A DNA stretch of 55,370 bases, from the NCBI RefSeq assembly GCF_900141895.1, contig NZ_FQYT01000020.1, forward strand, positions 1 through 55,370, written 5' to 3'. Origin of the DNA: Parasporobacterium paucivorans DSM 15970. Lineage in GTDB: Bacteria; Bacillota; Clostridia; Lachnospirales; Lachnospiraceae. The notes under the pieces are model-generated. The model worked only from the letters and a program-made list of their open reading frames with translations. It had not been told where the DNA came from and ran no database searches. How positions within the stretch are numbered: position 1 is the stretch's first letter; each line of letters starts with the position of its first letter. This document shows positions 26,084 through 34,675 of the stretch, piece by piece. The position numbers and the translations under genes are program-made.

Positions 26084-26848
26084 CTAAAAATCGTTATCTT
26101 TGAGCCACTCCATGGACGCTACGGCATCTTCATATCTATTCATCTCCAACGTCCAACCCACATCCGGAAATCTGCTCCGCAGGATGTCGAGCGTCTCCTT
26201 CATCGGTATCGTTCCTTCAGAAAGAATGCTGTGCTGGTCTCTCCAGCCATTGTTGTTATGTATGTGGATGTGCTTTACCCGGTCCCCCATTTCTCTGGCC
26301 CAGCTGTTTATGACCGGCCTCTTGGAAAAACAGTTTGCATGACCAATGTCCAGGCAGAATCCAAATGCCGGATGATTGACCCTGTCAATGACTTCTGCGA
26401 TGGGTTCCGGATTGTTATCCAATACATTTTCAAGATACACTTTTACCTTGTCATCCTTATCAGCCAGAAATTCCTTCCAGAACAAAACGGAATTGTCTCT
26501 CCAGCTGGACTCAAAGTAAACGGAAGGAATAAAGCAGGTATGGAATACAATGTATTTTCCACCCAGAGCATTGATGCTGTCATAGGCATCCTGAAATCTC
26601 TTCATGGTAACTTCCCTAATCCGGACATCAAAGCTTGCTGGGGAAAGGTCAATGAATGGACCATGGGCAGAAAATGGCACCATATCAATCAGCGGACCCA
26701 TTCTGTCTCTGTAGTTGGCGACAGAACTTTCCTTTTTGTCCAGCGAGTGTCCGATGGAAAACTCAATCGTCTCAACTCCAAACCGGTAGGACTCTGCCAA
26801 ACGTATGATTTCTTCGTCTTCAAATAAATGAGATAAATAGATATTCAT
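26084..26848 (-). CDS. Sugar phosphate isomerase/epimerase-like TIM-barrel protein
   Basis: 254 residues of the AP-endonuclease 2/xylose isomerase-like TIM-barrel superfamily. Metal-site elements are visible: HGPFIDLSP near 60, IVFHTCF near 95, YLENVLDNNPE near 138, GFCLDIGHANCF near 166, HIHNNNG near 195 and a terminal TLEMN. Members isomerise sugars or inositol derivatives with a divalent metal. No sugar operon surrounds it, so its substrate is open. It is a single gene converging on the foldase gene. Confidence 0.8.
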   Translation of the reverse strand: MNIYLSHLFEDEEIIRLAESYRFGVETIEFSIGHSLDKKESSVANYRDRMGPLIDMVPFSAHGPFIDLSPASFDVRIREVTMKRFQDAYDSINALGGKYIVFHTCFIPSVYFESSWRDNSVLFWKEFLADKDDKVKVYLENVLDNNPEPIAEVIDRVNHPAFGFCLDIGHANCFSKRPVINSWAREMGDRVKHIHIHNNNGWRDQHSILSEGTIPMKETLDILRSRFPDVGWTLEMNRYEDAVASMEWLKDNDF

Positions 26849-26976
26849 AATTTCTTCACTTTCCGTTAATAATGATTAAATCATACCACAATCTGCCAAC
26901 GTTGACACCCCCTCATCGTTACTATATAATTTTTGTACAACAACAGGCCTGAGCCTGAATAAGGAGTATCACTAAA

Positions 26977-29322
26977 ATGCTTGAGTTGAAAAATATTAGA
27001 AAAACCTATCATATTGGAGATATTGAAACAAAAGCCATTGATGACATAAGTGTTTCTTTCCGGGAAAAAGAGTTCGTCTCCATCCTTGGAACCAGCGGTT
27101 CGGGGAAGACCACCTGTCTGAATATTATCGGCGGACTCGACCGGTATGATTCCGGCGAGCTGGTTATCAAGGGAAAGAAGACTTCTTCCTTTAAAGACAA
27201 GGACTGGGACGCCTACCGGAACAATTCCGTTGGCTTCATTTTCCAAAGCTATAATCTGATTCTGCACCTGAGCATCGTGGCCAACGTAGAACTGGGTATG
27301 ACCTTAAGCGGCATGTCCGCAGGCGAGCGACACAAAAAAGCTATCGATGTGCTGACACGCGTTGGCCTCAAGGAACATCTTCACAAAAAACCCGGCCAGC
27401 TTTCAGGCGGTCAGATGCAGCGTGTTGCCATAGCAAGAGCTTTGGCCAACGACCCGGAAATACTTCTTTGTGACGAGCCTACCGGAGCCCTGGACACCAC
27501 CACCAGCGGACAGATCATGGACCTGATTCGGGAAGTGGCAAAGGACAGACTGGTCATCATGGTCACCCACAATCCGGATATCGCCCAAAAATATTCTGAC
27601 CGAATCATACGTTTCCAGGACGGTAAAATCATATCCGACACCAACCCCTACGAGGCACAGGCGGAAGATTCCGTCTTCAATCTTCGCAAAACCAGCATGA
27701 GTTTTTTTACCGCTCTTAAGATTTCCTTTAACAATATCCGGACAAAAAAAGGTAGGACTTTTCTGACTGCTTTGGCCTCCAGTATAGGAATTATCGGAAT
27801 TGCCGTTATCCTGAGCCTTTCCTCTGGATTCAAGGTGCAGATTGACAAATTCCAAAGCGATGCCATGGCGGAATTTCCTATTATCATTTCTCAGTCAGCT
27901 GCAGAAATCAATGCTGAAAACATTGCCTCCATGCAGTCGGAGATGCAGGATTCTATGATGGGGACCCAGGAATATGTGCAGTCGGACAAGGCTTTTCTGT
28001 ATGATCCTTCCGAAAGCGTTTTTATGCACAAGAACCTTTTGACGGATGAATACCTTGGTTATCTGGACAATATCGATCCGGAAATTTGCAGCGGAATCGG
28101 GTATACCTATACTGTTTCCATGAACATGCTGCGGGATGTGGACGGTACTGTCACTCCTATAAGCCTCAATTCCAAGAGCTCATCGACCTCCGTCATGTCT
28201 TCTGGTGCGAATGCCACGGGACTCTCTTCCTACCCTGAACTTCTAAAAGGCGAGGGGAAAACCTATCTGGAAAGAACCTACGAATTATTGGACGGCTCTT
28301 ATCCAACAGATGCAACGGACATAGTCCTTGTGGTGGATACCCGAAACCGCATTGACAAGAAAATCCTTCAGGGTCTGGGCTTTGAAACAGAGAACTTAGA
28401 CAGTGTCAGCTTCGATAAAATCGTCGGAACAGAATTCAAAATCATCACCAATAACAATTATTACGTAAAAACCCCCTTCGGCACATATATCCCGGGACAG
28501 GATTACAATGCCATGTATGCTGCAGACGGGAATATTTCTGTAAAGATTTCCGGTGTCATACGGGTAAAAGATGGGGAAACAGGCATCCTGAATCCCGGAA
28601 TTGCATACAGCGACAGCCTTTCCAAAATGATTATCGAAAGCAGTAAAGACTCCGAAATCGTAGCTGCGCAGAAAGCAAGCGATACAAATGTCATGACCAC
28701 GGAAAAGCTGGACGAAGCGTCGAAGACTTCCCTCCTCTCCTATTTGGGAGGAAATGCCGCACCTTATATGGTAATGTTATATCCGGATAATTTCGAAGAC
28801 AAAGACGCAATAATCGCCTACCTGGATGAATATAATAAAGATTTAAAAACCGACGATCAGATAGTCTATACGGACCTGGCGGCCACCATGTCCTCCATGA
28901 CGGGAGGCATTATGGATGGCATCACCATCGTGCTGATTGCCTTTGCCGGCATCTCTCTGGTAGTCAGTCTTATAATGATCTGCATCATAACCTATACCTC
29001 TGTGCTGGAACGAACAAAGGAAATCGGGATACTGAGGGCTCTTGGTGCAAGAAAAAAGGATATCACACGGGTATTTGACGCAGAAACCTGTATCCTGGGA
29101 ATCTTCTCCGGTCTCCTGGGAATCCTCATCGCCTGGCTGCTGACCTTCCCGATCAACATTATTTTATTTAACCTGACAGAACTCAAAGGCGTTGCCCGGC
29201 TGGATCCCAGATATGCCATATTCCTGGTCGTGCTGAGCACCGTCCTGACCATTTTGGGCGGGCACATACCCGCACGTATGGCTTCCAAAAAGGATGCCGT
29301 GGAAGCTTTACGAAGCGAATAA
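26977..29322 (+). CDS. ABC transporter, fused ATPase and FtsX-type permease (MacB-like)
   Basis: A 781-residue single-chain half of a MacB-type mechanotransmission transporter. The ATPase occupies ~1-225 with Walker A GTSGSGKTT, Q-loop FQSYNL, signature LSGGQMQRVAIARAL and Walker B LLCDEPTGALD. A first TM helix follows near 260, a ~370-residue extracytoplasmic domain, and an FtsX block with three TM helices (ERTKEIGILRALGARKKDI between them). Such systems expel peptides or lipoproteins, or transmit signals, without moving substrate through the membrane helices. No MacA or TolC partner is nearby. The start is the ATG at 26977, though its upstream site (AAGGAG) is good. It is followed by a strong terminator. 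Confidence 0.9.
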   Translation: MLELKNIRKTYHIGDIETKAIDDISVSFREKEFVSILGTSGSGKTTCLNIIGGLDRYDSGELVIKGKKTSSFKDKDWDAYRNNSVGFIFQSYNLILHLSIVANVELGMTLSGMSAGERHKKAIDVLTRVGLKEHLHKKPGQLSGGQMQRVAIARALANDPEILLCDEPTGALDTTTSGQIMDLIREVAKDRLVIMVTHNPDIAQKYSDRIIRFQDGKIISDTNPYEAQAEDSVFNLRKTSMSFFTALKISFNNIRTKKGRTFLTALASSIGIIGIAVILSLSSGFKVQIDKFQSDAMAEFPIIISQSAAEINAENIASMQSEMQDSMMGTQEYVQSDKAFLYDPSESVFMHKNLLTDEYLGYLDNIDPEICSGIGYTYTVSMNMLRDVDGTVTPISLNSKSSSTSVMSSGANATGLSSYPELLKGEGKTYLERTYELLDGSYPTDATDIVLVVDTRNRIDKKILQGLGFETENLDSVSFDKIVGTEFKIITNNNYYVKTPFGTYIPGQDYNAMYAADGNISVKISGVIRVKDGETGILNPGIAYSDSLSKMIIESSKDSEIVAAQKASDTNVMTTEKLDEASKTSLLSYLGGNAAPYMVMLYPDNFEDKDAIIAYLDEYNKDLKTDDQIVYTDLAATMSSMTGGIMDGITIVLIAFAGISLVVSLIMICIITYTSVLERTKEIGILRALGARKKDITRVFDAETCILGIFSGLLGILIAWLLTFPINIILFNLTELKGVARLDPRYAIFLVVLSTVLTILGGHIPARMASKKDAVEALRSE

Positions 29323-29329
29323 TACAAAA

Positions 29330-29367
29330 GGAAGCACTCCAGTTTTCGGAAGTGCTTCCTCTTTTTT
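29330..29367 (+). terminator. Terminator of the MacB-like gene
   Basis: The hairpin GGAAGCACTCC/GGAAGTGCTTCC is followed by C and seven T, seven bases after the stop codon. Confidence 0.88.
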
Positions 29368-29372
29368 TGTTA

Positions 29373-29535
29373 TTACCATTTTATGAATACCAGAAGATCC
29401 ATGTTCTTGAAGGTCGATTTGCCAGATCCATCCTCATTCATGCTATTTAACTGGAATGGATGCCAGCCCCAGATTGACCACCTGCACCCCTTCGTATCCT
29501 TCCCTTTGCCGCTGTAAGAGGTGTGGTGTGAAGTT
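29373..29535 (-). pseudogene. C-terminal fragment of an unidentified, perhaps phage, protein
   Basis: Minus-strand translation gives an open run containing SYSGKGKDTKG and WGWHPFQLNSMNEDG, ending DLLVFIKW before a stop at 29373. It has no start codon and loses its frame upstream near 29535, so it is a remnant. It lies next to prophage debris and may belong to it. The rest of 29536-29709 shows nothing I recognise. Confidence 0.4.
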
Positions 29536-29709
29536 CCGAAAATGCTTTGCTTATTCCACGTTCAATTTTGATTCCGTTTTTTTTCCAGCGACAACCTGTT
29601 GAAATAGCCTGATAATAGAGCATAAAGCGAAGGAAGATCTCTTCAATGTTAGTTTAATGCCGTTTCGAGCATATAAAAAGCACTCTTTCGGATGCATTCT
29701 TAACATGAA

Positions 29710-29745
29710 AATACCACCTGATCATTTTACTGATTGGTGGTATTA
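29710..29745 (-). terminator. Terminator of the small immunity-like gene
   Basis: On the minus strand AATACCACC and GGTGGTATT pair around ~17 bases and are followed by TTC. The hairpin begins within the stop codon of the 52-residue gene. Confidence 0.65.
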
Positions 29746-29901
29746 CTCTTCGACTAATTCAAAAGCGTCTGTAGGATATAAGTAATCCTCATCTTCTTCA
29801 TCCATCACCCTGTAACAATTATGCTCTGTTGCTGTTGCTTCGTATATTTTTCCATTAATTAAAGCAACTGGGTCGCTTTCTCCTAAATATTTAACTTTCA
29901 T
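29743..29901 (-). CDS. 52-residue acidic protein, probable immunity protein
   Basis: A short gene with AGAGG 7 bases before its ATG. It encodes an acidic protein beginning MKVKYLGESDPVALINGKIY, with CYRVMDEEDEDYLYP near the middle and ending AFELVEE. Small proteins of this shape are common directly after phage structural genes in Firmicutes; I infer an immunity function. Its ATG overlaps the last codons of the upstream toxin-like pseudogene by 11 bp, the typical coupling of a toxin and its immunity protein. It is intact while its neighbours are broken. Confidence 0.65.
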   Translation of the reverse strand: MKVKYLGESDPVALINGKIYEATATEHNCYRVMDEEDEDYLYPTDAFELVEE

Positions 29902-30780
29902 CAAAATACCTCTTAACTTTTATTTTGACTCTACCAGTTTCTTTTGATTCAAACCAGTATAGTTCAGAATGTTTTGAAATTCCTTGTATATCGACATACC
30001 CATCACCGCGAACTTTTTCCCATTCAGCTTCTGGTACGCCATCTTGATTGCTAAGATATTTTGCAACCTTTATTAGTTTCTTTGTTCCCTTGCCTGCAAG
30101 TGTTACAACATTGGTTATTTTTCTACCTTCTGATATTTTTGCTGTTTTACCGTTTGGTGACCTTATGTTGTCCCTAAAGACTGCAGTGCCTAGATTTTTT
30201 CCAATTTTTATATCTCTTTCACTTATTATAACATTTTCAATCGGATTTTAAAGCCTTTTTTCGGTTTGCCAGTCTTTCACCTTAGCATCATACTTCTTGA
30301 TGTTCCCGAGATCCAGGGAACCTTCTTTCAACCGCTTGTACTTCTAGATGTCCTGGTTGATTACTGCCTCACTGCGTGCTTTCTCATAGCCTTCCCCCGC
30401 TCGCTTTTATCCATGAGCTCCGGCTCTTCATTGATACCTTCAAAGAAAGTGCTCATTGTTTGCCGGCGATTAGGATGGTAAAGATTCCCGGCTATTGCTG
30501 TACTGAATCCCCATTCTTTCCTTCGTTCCTCCTCACTCATCAGATATACGCGCTTATTGGCTGTCCTTACCGCCATCCTTGAATACGAAGCAATATTGAC
30601 ATTCTTTCCATCTGCCTTAAGGCTGCGTTTTGAGCCTGCTCATATCATTATTTATAGCGTTAATCAATTTATTCAGCTTCTCATTATTGCCTTGGATGAA
30701 ATCATCGAAAGGAGTGCTTTTAATGAATTTAAAGCCTTTTCCCCCTGCTTCCTTAACTTCCTTGTCAACCCTACGGCCAC
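29891..30780 (-). pseudogene. Degraded phage minor-capsid protein with a C-terminal toxin-like domain
   Basis: Pieces in different minus-strand frames join into one protein: [19 protein letters not shown] (around 30700), a frameshift, NIASYSRMAVRTANKRVYLM (around 30570), another frameshift near 30400, then KYKRLKEGSLDLGNIKKYD interrupted by TAG, a TAA at 30248-30250, and a last open run of ~118 codons. The MAVRTANKRVYLM segment matches the (V/A)RTA(S/N)xRxYL motif of phage minor capsid protein 2 (portal-associated). The last ~118 codons end GYVDIQGISKHSELYWFE.. and look like a variable C-terminal domain of the polymorphic-toxin kind. No start codon lies within that run. The N-terminus is lost at a junction with an integrase fragment. 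Confidence 0.65.
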
Positions 30781-30805
30781 CCTCGAGATATTGTGGTCTC
30801 TATCC

Positions 30806-31052
30806 TACCACTGTTTATAATGCTTTCGTAACTCTGTGCAGAAGGAATGACATTCCTGTCATCCGGTTTCACGACCTGCGGCATAGCTTTGCCACCCTTA
30901 TGCTGGAATCTGGAGAAATCGACATTAAGACGGTCTCCAACATGCTGGGCCATGCAAAAGTTTCTACCACCCAGGAGATCTATCAGCATGTAACGCCAAA
31001 AATGAAGGAAGACCTCTCTAATGTAATAGAATCAACCTTCTTCGGCATTTAA
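30806..31052 (+). pseudogene. C-terminal fragment of a tyrosine recombinase (phage integrase)
   Basis: About 80 codons: [56 protein letters not shown] and a terminal tail. It has the second catalytic Arg (HDLRHS), the His (GHAKVS) and the nucleophilic Tyr (IYQHV), but the first Arg box and the N-terminal arm and core domains are missing. The upstream open frame (from 30630) is unrelated antisense sequence of the capsid pseudogene. It is a prophage relic at a deletion junction. Confidence 0.82.
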
Positions 31053-31158
31053 AACTTCTAATGAAAAAGCAGAAAACTTCTAATGAACTTCTAATGAACT
31101 ACTTTTTATTCGATGAATTATTTGAACTGGAAAAATCAAAAAGTCCGCAAAAATGCAC

Positions 31159-31187
31159 TTTACATTGAACCATCTGTACCCTATAAT
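31159..31187 (+). promoter_or_regulatory. Sigma-A promoter of the queT gene
   Basis: TTTACA (31159-31164), 17 bp, TATAAT (31182-31187). The predicted start near 31194 coincides with the first base of the preQ1 aptamer. Confidence 0.8.
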
Positions 31188-31193
31188 ACCGGT

Positions 31194-31236
31194 AGTGTGT
31201 TCGAGACCTTCCACACGTAAAACAAAACTAAAGGAG
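31194..31236 (+). ncRNA. preQ1-I riboswitch
   Basis: A compact aptamer: P1 GTGTG (31195-31199) with CACAC (31212-31216), loop TTCGAGACCTTC, an A-rich tail, then ACTAAAGGAG. Loop CCTT can pair with AAGG of the tail, the H-type pseudoknot of this class. That tail is the ribosome-binding site, so preQ1 binding should block translation of the downstream queuosine-precursor transporter. Gene context (QueT) supports the assignment. Confidence 0.75.
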
Positions 31237-31243
31237 ATTTATT

Positions 31244-31732
31244 ATGAAAAACAAAAAAGTGCTCTACCTCACGCAGGCAGCAATAATTGCTGCCCTTTAC
31301 ATCGTCTTGACATTCCTGGCAAATGCCTTTGGGCTTGCCTCAGGGTCTATTCAGATCCGATTGTCAGAAGCTTTGACAATCCTTCCCTTCTTTACACCCG
31401 CAGCTATACCCGGACTTTTTATCGGATGCCTTCTGAGTAACGTCCTCACAGGCTGTGTTCTGCTGGACATAATTTTTGGCAGTATCGCCACCCTGATTGG
31501 AGCCGTTGGTTCCTATCTGCTCAGGAAAAATAAGTACCTTGTGCCCATTCCTCCAATTGTGGCCAATGCTGTCATCGTCCCCTTCGTATTGATATATGGA
31601 TATGGCCTGCCTTCAGCTTCTTTCCCATTTTTCGTGGTGACCGTTGCAATCGGAGAAATCATTTCCTGCGGTGTTCTGGGACTTCTGCTCTTAAAAGCCC
31701 TGAACAAGCACAGGACTACTTTATTTGGTTAG
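31244..31732 (+). CDS. queT: QueT-family queuosine precursor transporter
   Basis: A 162-residue membrane protein with about five TM helices, of the QueT family, the substrate-binding (S) component of an ECF-type importer for queuosine precursors (preQ1/preQ0). The N-terminal helix IIAALYIVLTFLANAFGL and the IQIRLSEALTILPFFTPAAIPGLFIGC segment are characteristic. The AAAGGAG site lies inside a preQ1-I riboswitch. No shared energising module (EcfA/A'/T) is in the window. It converges with the lysozyme gene; their ends (31732 and 31721) overlap by 12 bp. Confidence 0.88.
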   Translation: MKNKKVLYLTQAAIIAALYIVLTFLANAFGLASGSIQIRLSEALTILPFFTPAAIPGLFIGCLLSNVLTGCVLLDIIFGSIATLIGAVGSYLLRKNKYLVPIPPIVANAVIVPFVLIYGYGLPSASFPFFVVTVAIGEIISCGVLGLLLLKALNKHRTTLFG

Positions 31733-33217
31733 ATAGCTGCTTAACGCGTAGAGGGTCTGACCCCCATACGTGACCCTGGACCAACCAGTGGTCAGGCCAT
31801 CTCCCGCATAGGCTGTTCTAGTTACAAACTCCCCATTTTTCAGGGTATACACGACCACACTGTTCCCGCCTGCCTCCGGAAGAGTTCGTAAATTCACCTC
31901 TTCTTTTGCCGTAACCTGCTCATTGACCTCTGTCACATTATATCCGGTGAAAGGGTCCAGAACCTGCGTTTCTGTAGGCGTTTGCTGGGTTGCAGCCGGT
32001 TCCGCAGATGTCGTCAAAAGACTGCTGACAGCATAGAGGGTCTGACCCCCGTAGATGACTTTTGACCAGCCGTTGGTTCCAATGGCAACTCTTTGTATGA
32101 ATTCTCCATTCTTTAAAGTATAAACTACCGTACCGGAATCAGCTGAGTTTGGTGATGTCCTGAGATTGGTCTCGCTTTTGGCGGTTACCTGCTCGTTGAC
32201 TGCCGTGTACGGATCATATACTGTGGTTTGCGCCGTCGGCGCGGTCACTTCAGATGCTCCTCCGGCTATCTTGGCCTCCGCATCGGAGCTGAATCCAAAA
32301 TAAGCTACGTTCATATCCACATATCCTGAGATCCCGTTTACGATTCCCTTATTGGTATACTGCCACATTGCGTGGTCTCCGCTATATGAAGAAGTCATGC
32401 CGGATGAATAGGCAGTTCCCGGGTATTGGGCAACCCATATTTTATATCCGGATGCAATCCGCTGAGTATCCCAGCTGGCGGAACCCGTAAGCTCACTGCC
32501 GCCTGCGTAAAACATCGGGATATAGCCTTTGTTTTTCACGTATTCCAGGAAAGCAAGAGCATTATCTGTTCTTTCTGCATTTGTCATTCCATGCATTCTG
32601 CTGTCTGACGCCGTAAAATCCTCACAATTATAGACAACGGGGTATGTAATCTTATAGGTTCCGATCAAATCCGTCACCCAAGCTGCCTCCTCAACGGCTT
32701 CCTCTGTCGACACCGCAGTGGAGAAAAAATATACCCCTGTTTTAATACCGGCTTTTGCCGCCTGCTGCAGGTTGTACTTTGCATAAGCATCCTCGCAGAT
32801 TGTCCCGTTTCCGTCAGTACGATATCCAATCCGGATCATTGCAAACTCTATGCCTGCTTTTTTGACTGCAGTCCAGTCGATTTTCCCCTGCCACTTGGAC
32901 ACGTCGATTCCATAGGTTATTCCCGAAACGGAATAATCATTATTTGAGGCCCCCAGGTTCGCTGCGCTGACCTCCACTCCCACGTTCCCTCCGGCGGCAA
33001 CAGGCTGTGGATCCTCGCCTCCGTCCAAGGTATCGGTGGATTCTTCCTGCGAACTGGTGCTATCCCCGGATTCGGTTCCGCTGGTTTCCTCGTTATTTGC
33101 CAAAGTTGTACCTGCAGTATCATTTTTATCCGTTTTTCCGGAAGCTAGGACAATGGCAGTTATGATGACAATAAGAGCCAACAGGCCTGCCGCCGAAATA
33201 AATATTTTCTTTCTCAT
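31721..33217 (-). CDS. Secreted GH25 muramidase with two SH3b domains
   Basis: About 498 residues: an N-terminal membrane anchor or signal (IFISAAGLLALIVIITAIVL), a Ser/Thr/Glu-rich linker, a GH25 lysozyme domain at about 105-300 (YGIDVSKWQGKIDW, FAMIRIGYRTDG, PVVYNCEDF, KIWVAQYPG, HAMWQYT), and two bacterial SH3 domains (NLRTSPNSADSG.., NLRTLPEAGGNS..). It should cleave peptidoglycan between MurNAc and GlcNAc. The DxE pair of the family reads N-C-E here (Asn in place of Asp), which could weaken catalysis. The start at 33217 forms an ATGA overlap with the stop of the thiamine pyrophosphokinase gene, so they are one operon. Confidence 0.88.
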   Translation of the reverse strand: MRKKIFISAAGLLALIVIITAIVLASGKTDKNDTAGTTLANNEETSGTESGDSTSSQEESTDTLDGGEDPQPVAAGGNVGVEVSAANLGASNNDYSVSGITYGIDVSKWQGKIDWTAVKKAGIEFAMIRIGYRTDGNGTICEDAYAKYNLQQAAKAGIKTGVYFFSTAVSTEEAVEEAAWVTDLIGTYKITYPVVYNCEDFTASDSRMHGMTNAERTDNALAFLEYVKNKGYIPMFYAGGSELTGSASWDTQRIASGYKIWVAQYPGTAYSSGMTSSYSGDHAMWQYTNKGIVNGISGYVDMNVAYFGFSSDAEAKIAGGASEVTAPTAQTTVYDPYTAVNEQVTAKSETNLRTSPNSADSGTVVYTLKNGEFIQRVAIGTNGWSKVIYGGQTLYAVSSLLTTSAEPAATQQTPTETQVLDPFTGYNVTEVNEQVTAKEEVNLRTLPEAGGNSVVVYTLKNGEFVTRTAYAGDGLTTGWSRVTYGGQTLYALSSYLTK

Positions 33218-33894
33218 TTGTATCCTTCCTGATCTGGTGCATCTTTTATCCATTCTTTAATGCCGTCCAATGTTTCGTTCCACATGATCACGATGGAACC
33301 CTCTGCGACTGACACGTCGCTTTCCATTCCAATAAATTCATTGCTGATTCCAAGGGGCCTGCTGCGGGTCAGTCTGGCATCACTCAGCTCATACTTCAAA
33401 CCGGTCAGAGTAACCCCTTTCGCAGTGTCGCATGCCGCAAAAACGGATATGATACCCTCCTTTTCATGGCCAAAGTGCATTTCCCCATTTTCCACTACTG
33501 TGACTGCCATGTCCTCCCCGTACAAAAATCCTCTGCCGCCTTGACCGGCAATGAACGCAAGTACCTGGATATTGGCATACGTATGATCCAGCCGACCGCC
33601 CATTCCTCCGAGGATGATAAACCTCCGATAGCCCCGGTCCAGTCCTTCCTGAACCGCCAGCATCATATCCGTGTCATCCTTTTCCTTCGGATGGACGACC
33701 AGATTGGGGTGCTGGGGAATCTCTTCGATAGAATCAAAGTCCCCCAGCACAATATCCGCCTTAACCCCCAGGTCCTGCAGATATGCAAAGCCCCCATCCG
33801 CAGCAATAACGCAATCTCCGGAGTCCGGCACAATACTCATCTGCATGATATCCGAAATCTGTCCGGCTCCGAAAATATAACATATATTATTCAT
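33214..33894 (-). CDS. thiN: Thiamine pyrophosphokinase
   Basis: 226 residues of the ThiN/TPK family, which transfers pyrophosphate from ATP to thiamine to form thiamine diphosphate. Motifs: AADGGFAYLQDLG near 32, VLGDFDS near 51, KEKDDTDMMLA near 70, and LGGMGGRLDHTYAN near 98, followed by the C-terminal thiamine-binding beta domain ending in EGSIVIMW. ThDP is the cofactor of the 2-oxoacid oxidoreductase at 147-2653. It overlaps the downstream muramidase gene by 4 bp. Confidence 0.92.
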   Translation of the reverse strand: MNNICYIFGAGQISDIMQMSIVPDSGDCVIAADGGFAYLQDLGVKADIVLGDFDSIEEIPQHPNLVVHPKEKDDTDMMLAVQEGLDRGYRRFIILGGMGGRLDHTYANIQVLAFIAGQGGRGFLYGEDMAVTVVENGEMHFGHEKEGIISVFAACDTAKGVTLTGLKYELSDARLTRSRPLGISNEFIGMESDVSVAEGSIVIMWNETLDGIKEWIKDAPDQEGYK

Positions 33895-33935
33895 TCTAGC
33901 CTCCCCGGCTTCTTTATGGCATGTTCATTTTTTTC

Positions 33936-34598
33936 TTATTTTGACTTCTTCCTGCCGCCCCGCGCATTAAAATCTTTCTCGATCCCAGCCTTCCAGTCCG
34001 AACTCAATGCCCGGTTCTGCCTTATCCCGCTGACTGTATCACTTAGAATCCGGTAATTCAATCGCACGCCTTCCGGATCCGCCAGAAAATCGGCCGCGCG
34101 ATCCGCCCCGATTCCAAACTTTTCAGCTGTTGATACGGCATCAATATTGGCACCCAGAAAAATGAATTCCCAGGCATATTTTTCTTTCTGTCTTCCAATC
34201 ATTGCTCTGACTTTGGAATAGGTGTATTCCACACTGGCATTCTCCATACCGTCCGTAGTGATGACCACCAGAACCTTGTCTGCCCTGCGGTCCTCTGGAA
34301 GACTCCTCTGCCTGTTTCCAACCCTGTGTATGGTTTTACCCACTGCATCCAAAAGGGCCGTACATCCCCTGACATAGTACTCATGGTGCGTGATGGGGAG
34401 GATTTCCCGGATGTCCAGTCTGTCGTGCAGGACCTCATACTCATTATCAAAAAGGATTGTTGTTACGAATGCTTCCCCCGGTTCTTCCTTCTGTTTCTTC
34501 AGCAGAGCATTATACCCTCCGATTGTGTCATTCTCCAGCCCGCCCATGGAGCCGCTTCTATCCAGTATAAATACCAATTCCGTTCTGTCTGTCTTCAT
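33936..34598 (-). CDS. VWA domain protein
   Basis: 220 residues comprising a single von Willebrand factor A domain: MIDAS motif ILDRSGSMGG near 12 (DxSxS), the conserved Thr region (GGCTALLDAVGKTI..), TTDGMENAS near 115, and FLGANIDAVSTAEKFGI near 150. Cytoplasmic bacterial VWA proteins of this type (TerF-like) bind divalent metal and act with partners unknown here. There is no signal peptide. It lies 78 bp downstream of the macro-domain gene on the same strand and may be co-transcribed. Confidence 0.8.
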   Translation of the reverse strand: MKTDRTELVFILDRSGSMGGLENDTIGGYNALLKKQKEEPGEAFVTTILFDNEYEVLHDRLDIREILPITHHEYYVRGCTALLDAVGKTIHRVGNRQRSLPEDRRADKVLVVITTDGMENASVEYTYSKVRAMIGRQKEKYAWEFIFLGANIDAVSTAEKFGIGADRAADFLADPEGVRLNYRILSDTVSGIRQNRALSSDWKAGIEKDFNARGGRKKSK

Positions 34599-34675
34599 TT
34601 CGTTATCCTCCTTATATATTTATAATGTAAGGATAACCGTTTTTGGCTTTCAGCAGGTCGCCTCCCATGCGACAA

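Noticed and set aside
26069-26827. Plus-strand open frame of 252 codons
   Set aside because: Lies fully opposite the isomerase-like gene, which has clear family motifs.
30630-31052. Intact integrase
   Set aside because: Only the last ~80 codons match a tyrosine recombinase; the upstream part is antisense to the capsid remnant.
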